Shown piece by piece: positions 25,029 to 33,651 of a stretch of DNA of 64,000 bases. The notes under the pieces were generated by a model. The model saw only the letters and a list, made by a program, of their open reading frames with translations. It searched no databases and had not been told where the DNA came from. Position 1 is the first letter of the stretch; each line of letters starts with the position of its first letter. This stretch comes from Paenibacillus flagellatus (lineage in GTDB: Bacteria; Bacillota; Bacilli; Paenibacillales; NBRC-103111), in the NCBI RefSeq assembly GCF_003217775.1, contig NZ_QJVJ01000014.1:62001-126000 (forward strand). Direction: 5' to 3'. A program made the translations under genes and the position numbers.

Positions 25029-25742
25029 ATGGAATTGAAACGCAATGTAAACATCGTGATCGCGGACGATCACCAGCTGTTGCGCGAAGGCGTCAAACGT
25101 ATTTTGAATATGGAAAAAGACTTCGAAGTGGTCGGCGAATGCGGCGACGGGATCCAGGTCGTCGAGCTATGCAACGCGCTGCGTCCGGATGTCGTGCTCA
25201 TGGACATCAACATGCCGATCGAGAACGGGGTCGTCGCGACGGAGCGGCTGAAAGATTTTTTCCCGGAGATCAAGGTTATCATCCTGTCGATCCATGATGA
25301 CGAAAGCTACGTCTTCGAAACGCTGCGCAAGGGAGCTTCCGGCTACCTGCTCAAAGATATGGAGGCGGAGTCGCTCATCAATGCGATTCGGTCGGTCGTG
25401 GCGGGACACGCCTACATTCATCCGAAGGTGACCGGCAAGCTGATCAACCAGCTGCGCCGTATGACGTATCTCGATTCGTCCGGCATAGGCGGCGGCGACC
25501 AAAGCGCGAAGGAAGCCGGCGTCAAATATATCCATCAGCCGAACAGCCCGTTGACTCGGCGCGAAGCGGAAGTACTGCGGCTGCTGGCCGAGGGGAAAAG
25601 CAACAAGTCGATCGGCGAAATGCTCTTTATCAGCGAAAAGACGGTCAAAAACCACGTCAGCAGCATTTTGCAAAAGATGGAGGTCGAGGACCGGACGCAG
25701 GCGGTTATCATCGCGATCAAAAACGGTTGGGTGACGCTGTAA
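25029..25742 (+). CDS. degU: Response regulator DegU
   Basis: NarL/FixJ-type transcription regulator, 237 residues. The receiver domain (about 1-125) has the acidic pocket [12 protein letters not shown], phospho-acceptor Asp about 59 in VVLMDINMP, and Lys in the [10 protein letters not shown] block. The C-terminal LuxR-type HTH begins [19 protein letters not shown] and ends [16 protein letters not shown] linker with a Gly-rich patch ([15 protein letters not shown]) separates the domains. It overlaps no gene but starts 4 bases after degS, with AAGAGAGGAG as SD inside the degS end. Family members regulate flagellar, competence and secretion genes, many of which lie downstream in this window. 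Confidence 0.97.
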   Translation: MELKRNVNIVIADDHQLLREGVKRILNMEKDFEVVGECGDGIQVVELCNALRPDVVLMDINMPIENGVVATERLKDFFPEIKVIILSIHDDESYVFETLRKGASGYLLKDMEAESLINAIRSVVAGHAYIHPKVTGKLINQLRRMTYLDSSGIGGGDQSAKEAGVKYIHQPNSPLTRREAEVLRLLAEGKSNKSIGEMLFISEKTVKNHVSSILQKMEVEDRTQAVIIAIKNGWVTL

Positions 25743-25926
25743 AAGGGGAGCGGCTTTTCCTTGCGGGGGACAAGATGGATAGTCACCGCAAAGCAGCATC
25801 GCGAATTCCATTCTTTTCGCGGGTTTGTTTCGTCGGTTTTACGTAGGATCTCGCCATATGGCGTCGATAGCGGAGGAACCATGGACATCATGGCGGCATA
25901 TAATGGCGGTAAGGGAGGGAGCCGCT

Positions 25927-26337
25927 ATGATTGTCGGGTTGCTGTCGATTATCGGCGCGTACGGACTCGCGATCGCCATCGTCCACTGGGGACGATTCCG
26001 GTTGCTGCGGACGGAAAGCAGCCGGAAGCCGATCCACTACGTGCTCATTACGCGAAACAATGCGATGCATATCGAATGGTACTTGCGTACGCTGTTATTC
26101 TTTTCCCGGTTGAAGGGCAGGGAGATTCGGATCGCGCTCTTGGACGAAAACTCCGAGGACGACACGCTGGCCATAGCGGAGCGGCTGGCCGAGTCGCGCG
26201 CGGATCATTTCGACATCATCGAATGGAACGAAGCGTCGCAGCTCGACCATCTCATCGCCAGATACGAGTCCGAAGAGGTCGTGCTTGTGAGGCTGAGCAA
26301 CAAGACGGATATGCAGAACATTCCGCTTTTTCAATAG
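25927..26337 (+). CDS. Small membrane protein with a glycosyltransferase-2-like segment, unknown function
   Basis: 136 residues. One N-terminal transmembrane helix (about 2-20, IVGLLSIIGAYGLAIAIVHW) is followed by HYVLITRNNAMHIEWYLRTL and then IRIALLDENSEDDTLAIAERLAES. The run LDENSEDDT resembles the GT-A nucleotide-sugar loop (VDxxSxDxT) at the beginning of family 2 glycosyltransferases, but the catalytic half is absent, so it is either a truncated relative or a small regulator with that fold. ATG 25927 has AAGGGAGGGAG upstream; a longer reading frame starts at 25825 but lacks an SD. It lies between degU and comFA and is the only unknown gene in this otherwise standard order. I do not recognise it beyond that. 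Confidence 0.6.
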   Translation: MIVGLLSIIGAYGLAIAIVHWGRFRLLRTESSRKPIHYVLITRNNAMHIEWYLRTLLFFSRLKGREIRIALLDENSEDDTLAIAERLAESRADHFDIIEWNEASQLDHLIARYESEEVVLVRLSNKTDMQNIPLFQ

Positions 26338-26368
26338 TAAACCGCTTACACGGGTTGGGGGGACTGGG

Positions 26369-28213
26369 GTGAGGGTCCGTTTATACGCCGCCGACATCGG
26401 CGGCCGGCTGGAATGGCGATTGAGCATCCATATCGAAACCGATTGCGCATACTGGTTCGAACAGTACGGCGGGAAAGCATCCCTCCATCTGTTGGAACCA
26501 GTTTTGTCTTTAGGGGAAGTTTCGACGCTGCTATCGGAGCTCGGGGGCGTAACGAGCCTGGAACAAGGGCTCCGGCGGATCCGGGCGGTTCTCTCGGAAT
26601 ACGAGATGGGAGCTGTGGTGCAGGGCTTGATCCCGGTTACATATCGCGATTATAAGACCGGAGGGGGTGGCACGCCGTCGGCACTCGTACTGCCGGTACT
26701 GCTGGAGATGGAGCGGCTGTTGGCCGGGCGCTGCTTGGGTAAGGAGGAACTGCTTTCCTGCTTGAGCCATCATGGGCTGGAGGCCGCTCAGGCGAACTGG
26801 ACGAGCTATTTGCAGGCCGCGTATTTGCGAGGAAGGGTGCTGCTGCGGAACGGCGTGGAGAGCTCGCGCAAACGGCGTCATTTTTGGTCCAAGCCGGAAC
26901 GGCGATTTCGCTGCCGGCGATGCGGTACCGGGCCGGAGAGGATGTACCGGAAGGCGTGTCTTTACTGTACGGGAGCGTGCGTGTACTGCGAGGAGTGCTT
27001 AACGATGGGACGGATGCAGTCTTGCTCGCTGCTCGTGTACGGCGGCACGGCGACGGACGGCACGGAGGTGGGCGGAGAGCGACGGGATGGTGCGAGACAA
27101 GAGGACGTTGCGCCGTTTATTGCCAAATGGGGGTTAAGCCCCGCCCAGACCGAAGCGGCTGCCGCCGGGCTTGAATACCTGAATGCGTATCGGGAGGGGA
27201 AGCCGGGACGGTTCATGATTTGGGCCGTAACCGGGGCGGGCAAGACGGAGATGATTTTTCCGTTCATTGACTTCGAGCTTCACCGTGGACGAAGGGTGGC
27301 GATCGCGACACCGCGTCGCGATGTCGTGCTCGAGCTGCAGCCGCGGCTGCGCAAAGCGTTCCCCGGGCGGACGGTCGTCACGCTGTACGGGGGCAGCGAG
27401 GAGCGGTGGGAGATCGGCGATATGACGCTCGCCACGACGCATCAGCTGCTGCGTTTCCATGAGAGCTTCGACCTCGTCATCGTCGACGAAATCGACGCGT
27501 TCCCGTATCACAATAACCCGATGCTGCAGTATGCGGCGGAGCGGGTATGCCGCCCCGGGGGCACGTTTATTCTGCTGTCGGCTACGCCGCCGACCGAGCT
27601 TGTCCGAGCGGCGGAGCGGGGGCGGCTCGCCCATGTAAAGGTACCGGTCCGGTATCACCGGCATCCGCTGCCGGTGCCCTGCAAGCTGGCGGTCCCTCCC
27701 TTGTCGAAGTGGAAGGGGGACATCCCGGCCAAGCTTCGCGCCGCCATTCGGCAATCCGTCGAGCGAGGCGCTCAATTATTCGTGTTCGTCCCTCGCATTC
27801 GCGACGTCGGGCCGGTAGCGGATGGATTGCGGCGTCATTTTCCCGGTGTTGCGATTGAAGGGACGTCTTCACAAGATCCGCTGCGCGCGGATAAGGTGGC
27901 GCGGTTTCGGGAAAGGGAAATCCGCCTGCTGGTAACGACGACGATTTTGGAGCGGGGCGTCACGGTGCCGAAGAGCGACGTCTTTATCGTCCAAGCGGAC
28001 TCGTCTACGTTCGATTCGGCGGCGTTGGTACAGATGGCCGGAAGAGCAGGACGTTCCAAAGACGATCCGAACGGCAGGGTGTACTTCGCCGCCACGGAGC
28101 TGACGAATTCGCAGGCCCGGGCAATCCGGCAAATACGCGCCATGAACCGGTTGGCTAGGCGTAAGGGGTATTTATTATCCGAAAGGAAAGGGGAGGGGCA
28201 ATCTACTGAATAG
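26369..28213 (+). CDS. comFA: Competence DNA uptake helicase ComFA
   Basis: ATP-driven DEAD-box translocase needed for uptake of transforming single-stranded DNA at the inner membrane. A four-cysteine zinc site is clear (RCRRCG, then CLYC, CVYCEEC) at about residues 185-215. Walker A is AVTGAGKTE (about 292), the helicase motif II is VIVDEIDAFPYHN, motif III is LSATPP, and the C-terminal RecA lobe ends with QMAGRAGRS. Length 614 aa is longer than Bacillus subtilis ComFA (about 460) because of an N-terminal extension of about 170 residues without a recognised motif. The start is GTG 26369 with GGGGGGA upstream. comFC follows by 46 bases, as in other Bacilli; comFB is absent here. Confidence 0.93.
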   Translation: MRVRLYAADIGGRLEWRLSIHIETDCAYWFEQYGGKASLHLLEPVLSLGEVSTLLSELGGVTSLEQGLRRIRAVLSEYEMGAVVQGLIPVTYRDYKTGGGGTPSALVLPVLLEMERLLAGRCLGKEELLSCLSHHGLEAAQANWTSYLQAAYLRGRVLLRNGVESSRKRRHFWSKPERRFRCRRCGTGPERMYRKACLYCTGACVYCEECLTMGRMQSCSLLVYGGTATDGTEVGGERRDGARQEDVAPFIAKWGLSPAQTEAAAAGLEYLNAYREGKPGRFMIWAVTGAGKTEMIFPFIDFELHRGRRVAIATPRRDVVLELQPRLRKAFPGRTVVTLYGGSEERWEIGDMTLATTHQLLRFHESFDLVIVDEIDAFPYHNNPMLQYAAERVCRPGGTFILLSATPPTELVRAAERGRLAHVKVPVRYHRHPLPVPCKLAVPPLSKWKGDIPAKLRAAIRQSVERGAQLFVFVPRIRDVGPVADGLRRHFPGVAIEGTSSQDPLRADKVARFREREIRLLVTTTILERGVTVPKSDVFIVQADSSTFDSAALVQMAGRAGRSKDDPNGRVYFAATELTNSQARAIRQIRAMNRLARRKGYLLSERKGEGQSTE

Positions 28214-28259
28214 TACGCTACTCGGTTCGTAGAACAACGATTGGAAAAGAGGGATATTG

Positions 28260-29015
28260 ATGATCAAAACGATGTGGACCAAACTGGTCCGTACGACCGA
28301 ATCTTACTTGGGCGCGTCGGCTCGAGCTTGCCGGTATTGCGGCTTGGACGCCAATCGCAATACGGGGTCGGGACTCGGGCTGTGCCGCCGTTGCCACGAT
28401 CGTGTTCCGTGGATTGACGCGATCCGGTGTCTACGCTGCGGACGTCCCGATTCGTGCCCGGATTGCGAGCGGCATAGTCATTCCGCGCTCTATGCAAGCC
28501 GCAGCGCCGTCCGTTACGACGAGCGGATGAAGGAGTGGCTGGCGGCATACAAATATCGCGGCAATGAAAGATTGCACGATTTGTTCGCGGATATGCTTCA
28601 CCGCGCTTATAAGCGTCATGAAGCCGACTACACGCGAGAAGGGCCGATCCATTGGATTACCTTCGTGCCGGTCAGCGAACGCAAGTTGGAGGAGCGGGGA
28701 TTTAACCAGGCGGCGCAGCTTGCGGGAAGCTGGGGCCGGTTGACCGGTATTCCGGTCGTTCCGCTGCTTCGGCGGAACCGCGATACGGTCAAGCAGAGCA
28801 GCAAAAACCGAATGGAGCGGCTGCGTGATTTGGAAGGTGCGTTCTCCGTCGACGAAGATGGATTGAATCGGATATTAAAAAAGTCCGGCCACCTTCCGAT
28901 AAACATAGTAATCGTGGACGACGTCTATACGACCGGCAGTACGCTGAATCATTGTGCGCAAACGATCCGCGATCACATGGACGCGAACGTTTTCGGGCTT
29001 ACGTGGGCGAGATAA
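28260..29015 (+). CDS. comFC: ComF family phosphoribosyltransferase-like protein ComFC
   Basis: Late competence protein required for DNA uptake, partner of ComFA. It carries two N-terminal CxxC pairs (ACRYCG, LCRRC, then RCLRCG and CPDC) for zinc and a C-terminal phosphoribosyltransferase motif NIVIVDDVYTTGSTLNH (about 220-238). The middle has the ComF block WITFVPVSERKLEERGFNQA. The chosen ATG at 28260 and the TTG at 28257 share the SD AAAAGAGGGA. Length is 251 aa, typical. It lies immediately downstream of comFA and ends before yvyF and the flagellar cluster. Confidence 0.92.
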   Translation: MIKTMWTKLVRTTESYLGASARACRYCGLDANRNTGSGLGLCRRCHDRVPWIDAIRCLRCGRPDSCPDCERHSHSALYASRSAVRYDERMKEWLAAYKYRGNERLHDLFADMLHRAYKRHEADYTREGPIHWITFVPVSERKLEERGFNQAAQLAGSWGRLTGIPVVPLLRRNRDTVKQSSKNRMERLRDLEGAFSVDEDGLNRILKKSGHLPINIVIVDDVYTTGSTLNHCAQTIRDHMDANVFGLTWAR

Positions 29016-29083
29016 CCGGATAATATAAGGGCAACGACAACGGACCGGACGGTTTGGGGAATTATGGGGAAGAGGTGGATGCG

Positions 29084-29500
29084 ATGAATTTGGCCAATTG
29101 TCCGCAATGCGGGAAAGTGTACGTGAAGAACAGCTACAACATTTGCCCGAGTTGCCTGAAAGAGCTGGAGGAGCAATACCGGAAGTGCGCCGATTATTTG
29201 CGCAAAAATCGCGGCTGCACGTTGAAAGAGCTGAGCGAAGGGACCGGGGTTTCCGTCAATTTGATCATCCGGTTCATCCGGGAAGGCCGCATCGCGGCGA
29301 AAGACGCCCCGAACGTACTCGTGCCCTGCGAAAGCTGTGGGGAGCCGGTTAAGGAAGGGCCGCTGTGCGCGAATTGCCGCAGCAAGCTGTCCAAAGATGT
29401 GCATAATATGCGTGAGGACGAGAAACGGAGAGCGGAATATAAATCTTCCTCGGGCGGCAGTACGTACATGAAAAACAGGGATAAGTTCGAGAAATCGTAA
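29084..29500 (+). CDS. yvyF: Flagellar operon protein YvyF family
   Basis: 138-residue protein of the TIGR03826 type that sits between comFC and flgM in Bacilli. It has a zinc-ribbon pair at the N-terminus (CPQCGK and CPSCLK), a short HTH-like middle (TLKELSEGTGVSVNLIIRFIREGRI) and a second pair (PCESCGEP, CANC) near residue 85-100. ATG 29084 has AGAGGTGG five bases upstream; the frame can be extended to 29054 but without SD. Function is unknown; it may link sensing of metal or DNA with motility, but no motif tells which. Confidence 0.82.
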   Translation: MNLANCPQCGKVYVKNSYNICPSCLKELEEQYRKCADYLRKNRGCTLKELSEGTGVSVNLIIRFIREGRIAAKDAPNVLVPCESCGEPVKEGPLCANCRSKLSKDVHNMREDEKRRAEYKSSSGGSTYMKNRDKFEKS

Positions 29501-29516
29501 AATTGGCGTGGCGCTA

Positions 29517-29544
29517 TAAAAAAACGATCGGTCCTGTCCGATAA
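29517..29544 (+). promoter_or_regulatory. Sigma-D-type promoter of flgM
   Basis: TAAA (29517-29520), 16-base spacer and TCCGATAA (29537-29544), against the sigma-D consensus TAAA-N15-GCCGATAT. Known flgM operons in Bacillus are sigma-D dependent. It lies inside a large inverted repeat (29524-29574). Confidence 0.7.
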
Positions 29545-29574
29545 AAGGTATAACAGGTTATCGGAACCGATCGT
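29524..29574. repeat. Inverted repeat spanning the flgM promoter
   Basis: Arms ACGATCGGT plus TCCGATAA (left, with a 4-base CCTG interruption) and TTATCGGA plus ACCGATCGT (right) are otherwise fully complementary over 17 bases. The -10 element of the sigma-D promoter is part of the left arm. Confidence 0.75.
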
Positions 29575-29598
29575 CAAGCGAAAGAGCAGGTGGTACCC

Positions 29599-29868
29599 AT
29601 GAAGATCAACGGTATTCCCCGAGTCGGAGGAACGAACCCGTATTCGAGAAATGACGCGAAACCGTCGGAGCTGAAAGGCAAGCGCGGGCAGCAGAAGGAC
29701 GAAGTGCAAATATCCACACAAGCGCACGAACTGCTCGTCGCGCAAGGAACGGCCGATGCGGATATGCGCAATAAGAAGGTCCAGGAGCTGAAGCAGTCGG
29801 TCCAGGCGGGAACGTATCACGTGGAAGCGTGGCAAATCGCGGAGAAGCTGTGGCCGTACGTGAAATAA
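29599..29868 (+). CDS. flgM: Anti-sigma factor FlgM
   Basis: Binds and inhibits the flagellar sigma factor (sigma-D) until hook assembly is complete. The 89-residue protein has the FlgM layout: a disordered N-terminus (KINGIPRVGGTNPYSRN), an acidic/polar middle and the C-terminal binding helices EVQISTQAHELL, VQELKQSVQAGTYHVEAWQIAEKL. ATG 29599 is preceded by AGAGCAGGTGG. Its position directly before flgN-flgK-flgL and after yvyF matches Bacilli. A sigma-D-type promoter lies 55 bases upstream, giving negative feedback. Confidence 0.93.
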   Translation: MKINGIPRVGGTNPYSRNDAKPSELKGKRGQQKDEVQISTQAHELLVAQGTADADMRNKKVQELKQSVQAGTYHVEAWQIAEKLWPYVK

Positions 29869-29899
29869 TGATGTTCGAGGGAGCGGGTGAACGACATCT

Positions 29900-30388
29900 A
29901 TGGAAGCGATATTGCATGCGCTGGATCAACTGATCGAAGTTCACCGCGCGCTGCTCGAATGGAGCGAACGGAAGAAGGACGCCATCGTCCATAATCGGGT
30001 CGAGGAATTGACGCAAATTACGAATAAAGAGTCGAGGCTGGCGAAGCGGCTGGAGGAGCTCGAAGCGGAGCGCGTGGAAGCGGTGAACGCGTATATGCGT
30101 TCGAAGAACATGTACGTGACGGCCGCCATCTCGATCAGCACGCTGATCCGGTTCGTCGTGCGGATGGAAGACAAGCAGGCGCTGACCGAGCGCCAGCAAG
30201 AGCTGGTCCGGCTGATCGAAGAGCTGAAGCGGGCGAACGATACGAATCGTCAGTTGATTCAGCAATCGCTGGCGTTTATCAATTATTCGCTGGACTTGCT
30301 GGTCGGACCGGATGACGACGCGGTGTATCATCACCCGCAGCAGCAGCAGACGTACCAGCCGAACCGCATGTTCGACCGCAAGGCGTAA
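29900..30388 (+). CDS. flgN: FlgN family flagellar export chaperone
   Basis: 162-residue, largely helical protein (coiled-coil stretches IHRALLEWSERKKDAI, ESRLAKRLEELEAERVEAV, and RQQELVRLIEELKRANDTNRQL) in the position of the FlgK/FlgL chaperone. Sequence similarity is to the FlgN family, which escorts hook-filament junction proteins to the export gate. It lies between flgM and flgK, starts 31 bases after flgM with GAGGGAGCGGGTGA as SD, and its C-terminal end is low-complexity (HPQQQQTYQPN). Confidence 0.88.
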   Translation: MEAILHALDQLIEVHRALLEWSERKKDAIVHNRVEELTQITNKESRLAKRLEELEAERVEAVNAYMRSKNMYVTAAISISTLIRFVVRMEDKQALTERQQELVRLIEELKRANDTNRQLIQQSLAFINYSLDLLVGPDDDAVYHHPQQQQTYQPNRMFDRKA

Positions 30389-30430
30389 CGGACTGTACGG
30401 GACTTCAGGACGAAGAGGGGAAGCGGCAAA

Positions 30431-32017
30431 ATGAGATCTACATTCGGCGGTATCGAGATATCGAAGCGGAGCTTGTTCTCCCACCAGGCGGCGCTGACGA
30501 CGACCGGCCACAACGTGGCGAACGCCAATACGAGAGGGTATTCCCGGCAGGTGGTCAACCTCGTCGCGGCCAAGCCGATGGAAGCGGTCGGCTTCATGCG
30601 CAGCGCCATCCCCGGCCAATCCGGCCAAGGGGTCGAGTTCACCTCGATTACGCGCATCCGGGAGAAGTTTCTCGACGGCCAGTACTATAACGAGAACAAG
30701 TCGCTCGGAGAATGGAGCGTCCGCAACGATACGCTCGAGAAGCTGGAAGCGATCATTAACGAGCCCACCGATACCGGCGTCCGGCAAGTCATCGAAAATT
30801 TCTGGAACGCTTGGCAGGAGCTGAGCAAAAATCCGGACAATCTGACGGCCCGATCCGTCGTGAAGGAAAGCGCCATCGCTTTGACCGACGCATTCAATCA
30901 TACGGCGAAGCAGCTGAACGACTTGTCGGCGGACTTAACGGACAATATCAACGTCAAAGTGACGGAGATTAACACGACCGTTCAGCAAATCGCCAGATTG
31001 AACGAAGAAATTTTTAGGGTCGAGGGTTTGGGGAACGATGCGAACGATCTGCGGGACCAGCGAGACGTCCTTCTCGACGATTTGTCGAAGGTCATCAATG
31101 TGAACGTGACCGAAACGGACAGCGGCTACAATGTTCGCATGGGCGGCATTGAGCTGGTGAACGGCAGGGAAGTCTTGACCCAATTCGATGCACAAGCTTT
31201 AGAGGACGCTGGCGCGAACGGAGATTTATCCAGCGGAGAAGTATACGGGATGATCTTATCCCGCGACAGCTTCGTGGCGAGTTACCGAAACGAGCTGGAT
31301 ACGATGATCCGTTCGTTCGTGTCCGGCGATACGGAGGTGACACTCCCGAAGGGAGCGGTTATTCCGGCCGGAACGACGATCGGGGATAAAACCTATAATG
31401 GCTCGATTTTGGACAGGACGTTGGAGGAACCGCTCAAGACGACGATCAAGGGTTTCAACGGACTGCACAGCTTGGGCTATGCTTTGTCGAACGGTGAAGC
31501 GAAGCAGGGCGGCGTGTTTTTCGAAGCGCTCGACGGAGGCGACATCACCGCGGCGAACATCCGGGTGAATCCGGATATCGTGAATAATGTCGAGAACATC
31601 GCTTCAGCCATGCGGACGTATTTGGATCCGGCGGACAATAAAGTCAAGGTGGTTAAAGGCAATAACGATTTGGCTTTGCTGGCGGCCGGACTGCGATCGA
31701 ACAAATTCGATTTCAGCTCCAACAGTCTGGAAGGGACGGTTGCGCTGAATAGCGGCACATTGGACGAATTTTTTCGCGCCGTGGTCGGCAAGCTCGGTGT
31801 ACAAACCCAGGAAGCCACCCGGCAAGCGACGAATCAGAAAGTGCTGGTCGAGCAGGTAGAATCCCGCCGCCAATCGGTAAGTGGCGTATCCATGGACGAA
31901 GAGATGGCGAATATGATCAAGTTTCAACATGCCTACAATGCCGCCGCACGTGCGTTGACGGTGCAGGATGAAATTTTGGATAAGGTGATCAACGGCATGG
32001 GAGTCGTCGGCCGATAA
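30431..32017 (+). CDS. flgK: Flagellar hook-associated protein FlgK
   Basis: First hook-filament junction protein, 528 residues. N-terminus TFGGIEISKRSLFSHQAAL and HNVANANTRGYSRQ is the FlgE/FlgK signature; the C-terminus ends MANMIKFQHAYNAAARALTV, DEILDKVINGMG, the classic D0 helix. The middle is a beta-rich variable domain. SD is AAGAGGGG before ATG 30431. It is transcribed with flgM, flgN and flgL. Confidence 0.96.
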   Translation: MRSTFGGIEISKRSLFSHQAALTTTGHNVANANTRGYSRQVVNLVAAKPMEAVGFMRSAIPGQSGQGVEFTSITRIREKFLDGQYYNENKSLGEWSVRNDTLEKLEAIINEPTDTGVRQVIENFWNAWQELSKNPDNLTARSVVKESAIALTDAFNHTAKQLNDLSADLTDNINVKVTEINTTVQQIARLNEEIFRVEGLGNDANDLRDQRDVLLDDLSKVINVNVTETDSGYNVRMGGIELVNGREVLTQFDAQALEDAGANGDLSSGEVYGMILSRDSFVASYRNELDTMIRSFVSGDTEVTLPKGAVIPAGTTIGDKTYNGSILDRTLEEPLKTTIKGFNGLHSLGYALSNGEAKQGGVFFEALDGGDITAANIRVNPDIVNNVENIASAMRTYLDPADNKVKVVKGNNDLALLAAGLRSNKFDFSSNSLEGTVALNSGTLDEFFRAVVGKLGVQTQEATRQATNQKVLVEQVESRRQSVSGVSMDEEMANMIKFQHAYNAAARALTVQDEILDKVINGMGVVGR

Positions 32018-32067
32018 TCGGCGGCTCCCGCTTTTTATAACTTTCGTTTGGAACGGAGGCGCTACCC

Positions 32068-32964
32068 ATGCCTTTTCGCGTGACACAGAACATGATGAAT
32101 ACGCAGCTGCTGCGAAACTTAAACAATAACATGGTGCGTTCGGAGATGTACCAGAACCAGCTGGCTACGGGGCGGCGAATCAACAAGCCTTCGGACGATC
32201 CCGTCGGAATCAGTTTCGCAATGCGATACCGGAGCGAGCTGTCCGCGAACGATCAGTATCAGGATAATGCCGATGGAGCCATTTCGTTTTTGACGTATAC
32301 GGATACGATGATGGATCAGGCGGGCAGTGTCGTCCAGCGGCTTCGCGAACTGGCGGTCAACATGTCGAACGGGACGCACCCTCAGCAAAGCTTGGATATA
32401 GCCGCGCAGGAGGTTCAACAGCTGTACGAGCAAATGGTGGACATTGGGAATAGTCAGTTTAACGGCAAATACGTATTCAACGGGCAAAAAACGGATCTGA
32501 AGCCTTACACATTGGAAAAAGCTCAAGACGAGCCGTCGGACGACGGGATCATCCAATTCGAAATCGGTGCAGGCGTTCGAATTCCGATCAACGTAACGGG
32601 CAATAAAGTGTTCGGCTTGCCGACGGATGAGGACAATATGTACCGCATCATGAACGAATTTACCGAAGCGTTGAAAACCGGCAATTTCGACGGCATTAAT
32701 TCCGCGATCGGCAAAATCGATTCGCGCATGACGAAAATGCTCGACGTCCGTTCCGATATCGGCGCCAAAACAAACCGTGTAGAGCTTGCATCAGAGCGGC
32801 TTAAGGATATTTCGTTGAACGTATCGGAGCTGCAGTCCAAGACGGAGGACGCCGATATGTCCATCGTCATTACGAACTTGAAAATGAACGAGAACGTCTA
32901 CCAGGCGTCGTTATCGGCGGGCTCCAAGCTGATCCAACCGAGTTTGGTCGACTTTCTGAAGTAA
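32068..32964 (+). CDS. flgL: Flagellar hook-associated protein FlgL
   Basis: Second hook-filament junction protein, 298 residues, related to flagellin. The N-terminal MNTQLLRNLNNNMVR followed by QLATGRRINKPSDDPVGI and the C-terminal SSIVI-like DMSIVITNLKMNENVYQASL are the expected D0/D1 blocks. ATG 32068 has GGAGGCGC upstream. It follows flgK by 50 bases without a terminator, so it belongs to the same transcript. Confidence 0.96.
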   Translation: MPFRVTQNMMNTQLLRNLNNNMVRSEMYQNQLATGRRINKPSDDPVGISFAMRYRSELSANDQYQDNADGAISFLTYTDTMMDQAGSVVQRLRELAVNMSNGTHPQQSLDIAAQEVQQLYEQMVDIGNSQFNGKYVFNGQKTDLKPYTLEKAQDEPSDDGIIQFEIGAGVRIPINVTGNKVFGLPTDEDNMYRIMNEFTEALKTGNFDGINSAIGKIDSRMTKMLDVRSDIGAKTNRVELASERLKDISLNVSELQSKTEDADMSIVITNLKMNENVYQASLSAGSKLIQPSLVDFLK

Positions 32965-32997
32965 GGATAGGTTTGAAACGCTAGGAGTGAATCGTCG

Positions 32998-33570
32998 ATG
33001 CCGTCCATCCCGCAAATTCAAATTTCCCAGCAATATGCCCGGATCGGCATCGACGCGGATTTGGGGCGCTATGAGATGAAGCAGCCTAGGCCTACGTTCG
33101 AACTGGAACAGCCGCAAGCGACGATGGAGATGAGGCAGCCGCTAGGGGAGCTCGAAATCGATCAGAGCAAGGCTTGGGATGCTTTAGGACGGGCCAATAT
33201 ATTGGTCGTCATGAATCGGATCTATAGCCAAGCGCGCGACATCGCGTTGCAGGGCATTGCCAAAATCGTCGAAGACGGGAACCGAATGGCCGCGATCAAC
33301 AAAACAAGTGCGGACGCCATCCCGGAACTCGCGAGCGACGTAACCGTAAGCTTCCCCGACTTTCAATATGCGGGCGAGGCCGCTTTCGACAATGTCGATA
33401 TTCAGTATACGGCGCGAAAGCCGGAGGTCCGGATTACGCCGGGACAAATCAAATTGAATACGCATCCCAATCCTCCCGAAGTGGAATACTTCCGGGGGAA
33501 GTTGGATATTTACATGCAGCAGTACAACAAGGTGGAGATTACGCCGCCTGCAATTGATATAAGAGCATAA
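32998..33570 (+). CDS. DUF6470 / YviE-type flagellar cluster protein
   Basis: 190-residue protein of the YviE/DUF6470 type that sits between flgL and fliW in Bacilli. It opens with repetitive beta phrases (IPQIQISQQYARIGIDADLG, TFELEQPQATMEMRQPLGE), has a helical part (MNRIYSQARDIALQGIAKIVEDGNRMAA) and ends in more beta repeats (VEITPPAIDIRA). No enzyme motif is seen. SD AGGAGTGA. A terminator separates it from fliW. Confidence 0.8.
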   Translation: MPSIPQIQISQQYARIGIDADLGRYEMKQPRPTFELEQPQATMEMRQPLGELEIDQSKAWDALGRANILVVMNRIYSQARDIALQGIAKIVEDGNRMAAINKTSADAIPELASDVTVSFPDFQYAGEAAFDNVDIQYTARKPEVRITPGQIKLNTHPNPPEVEYFRGKLDIYMQQYNKVEITPPAIDIRA

Positions 33571-33584
33571 GAACGATTAAACTG

Positions 33585-33613
33585 ACTATAGGTGATTCGT
33601 CTATAGTTTTTTT
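33585..33613 (+). terminator. Terminator between DUF6470 gene and fliW
   Basis: ACTATAG-gtgattcgt-CTATAGT stem followed by TTTTTTG; a short 7-base stem, thus a fairly weak terminator. Confidence 0.7.
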
Positions 33614-33651
33614 GTTGTCGTCGAACATAAGTAAGAGAGGATAGGGTACTG

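Noticed and set aside
25761-26372. 203-codon frame upstream of comFA overlapping the small membrane protein
   Set aside because: Lies in another frame, Arg-rich, without SD; the 136-residue frame has an SD, a clear membrane helix and plausible sequence.
29580-29600. T-box-like GGTGGTACC before flgM
   Set aside because: Only a partial match and no specifier or antiterminator structure; it is part of the SD region.
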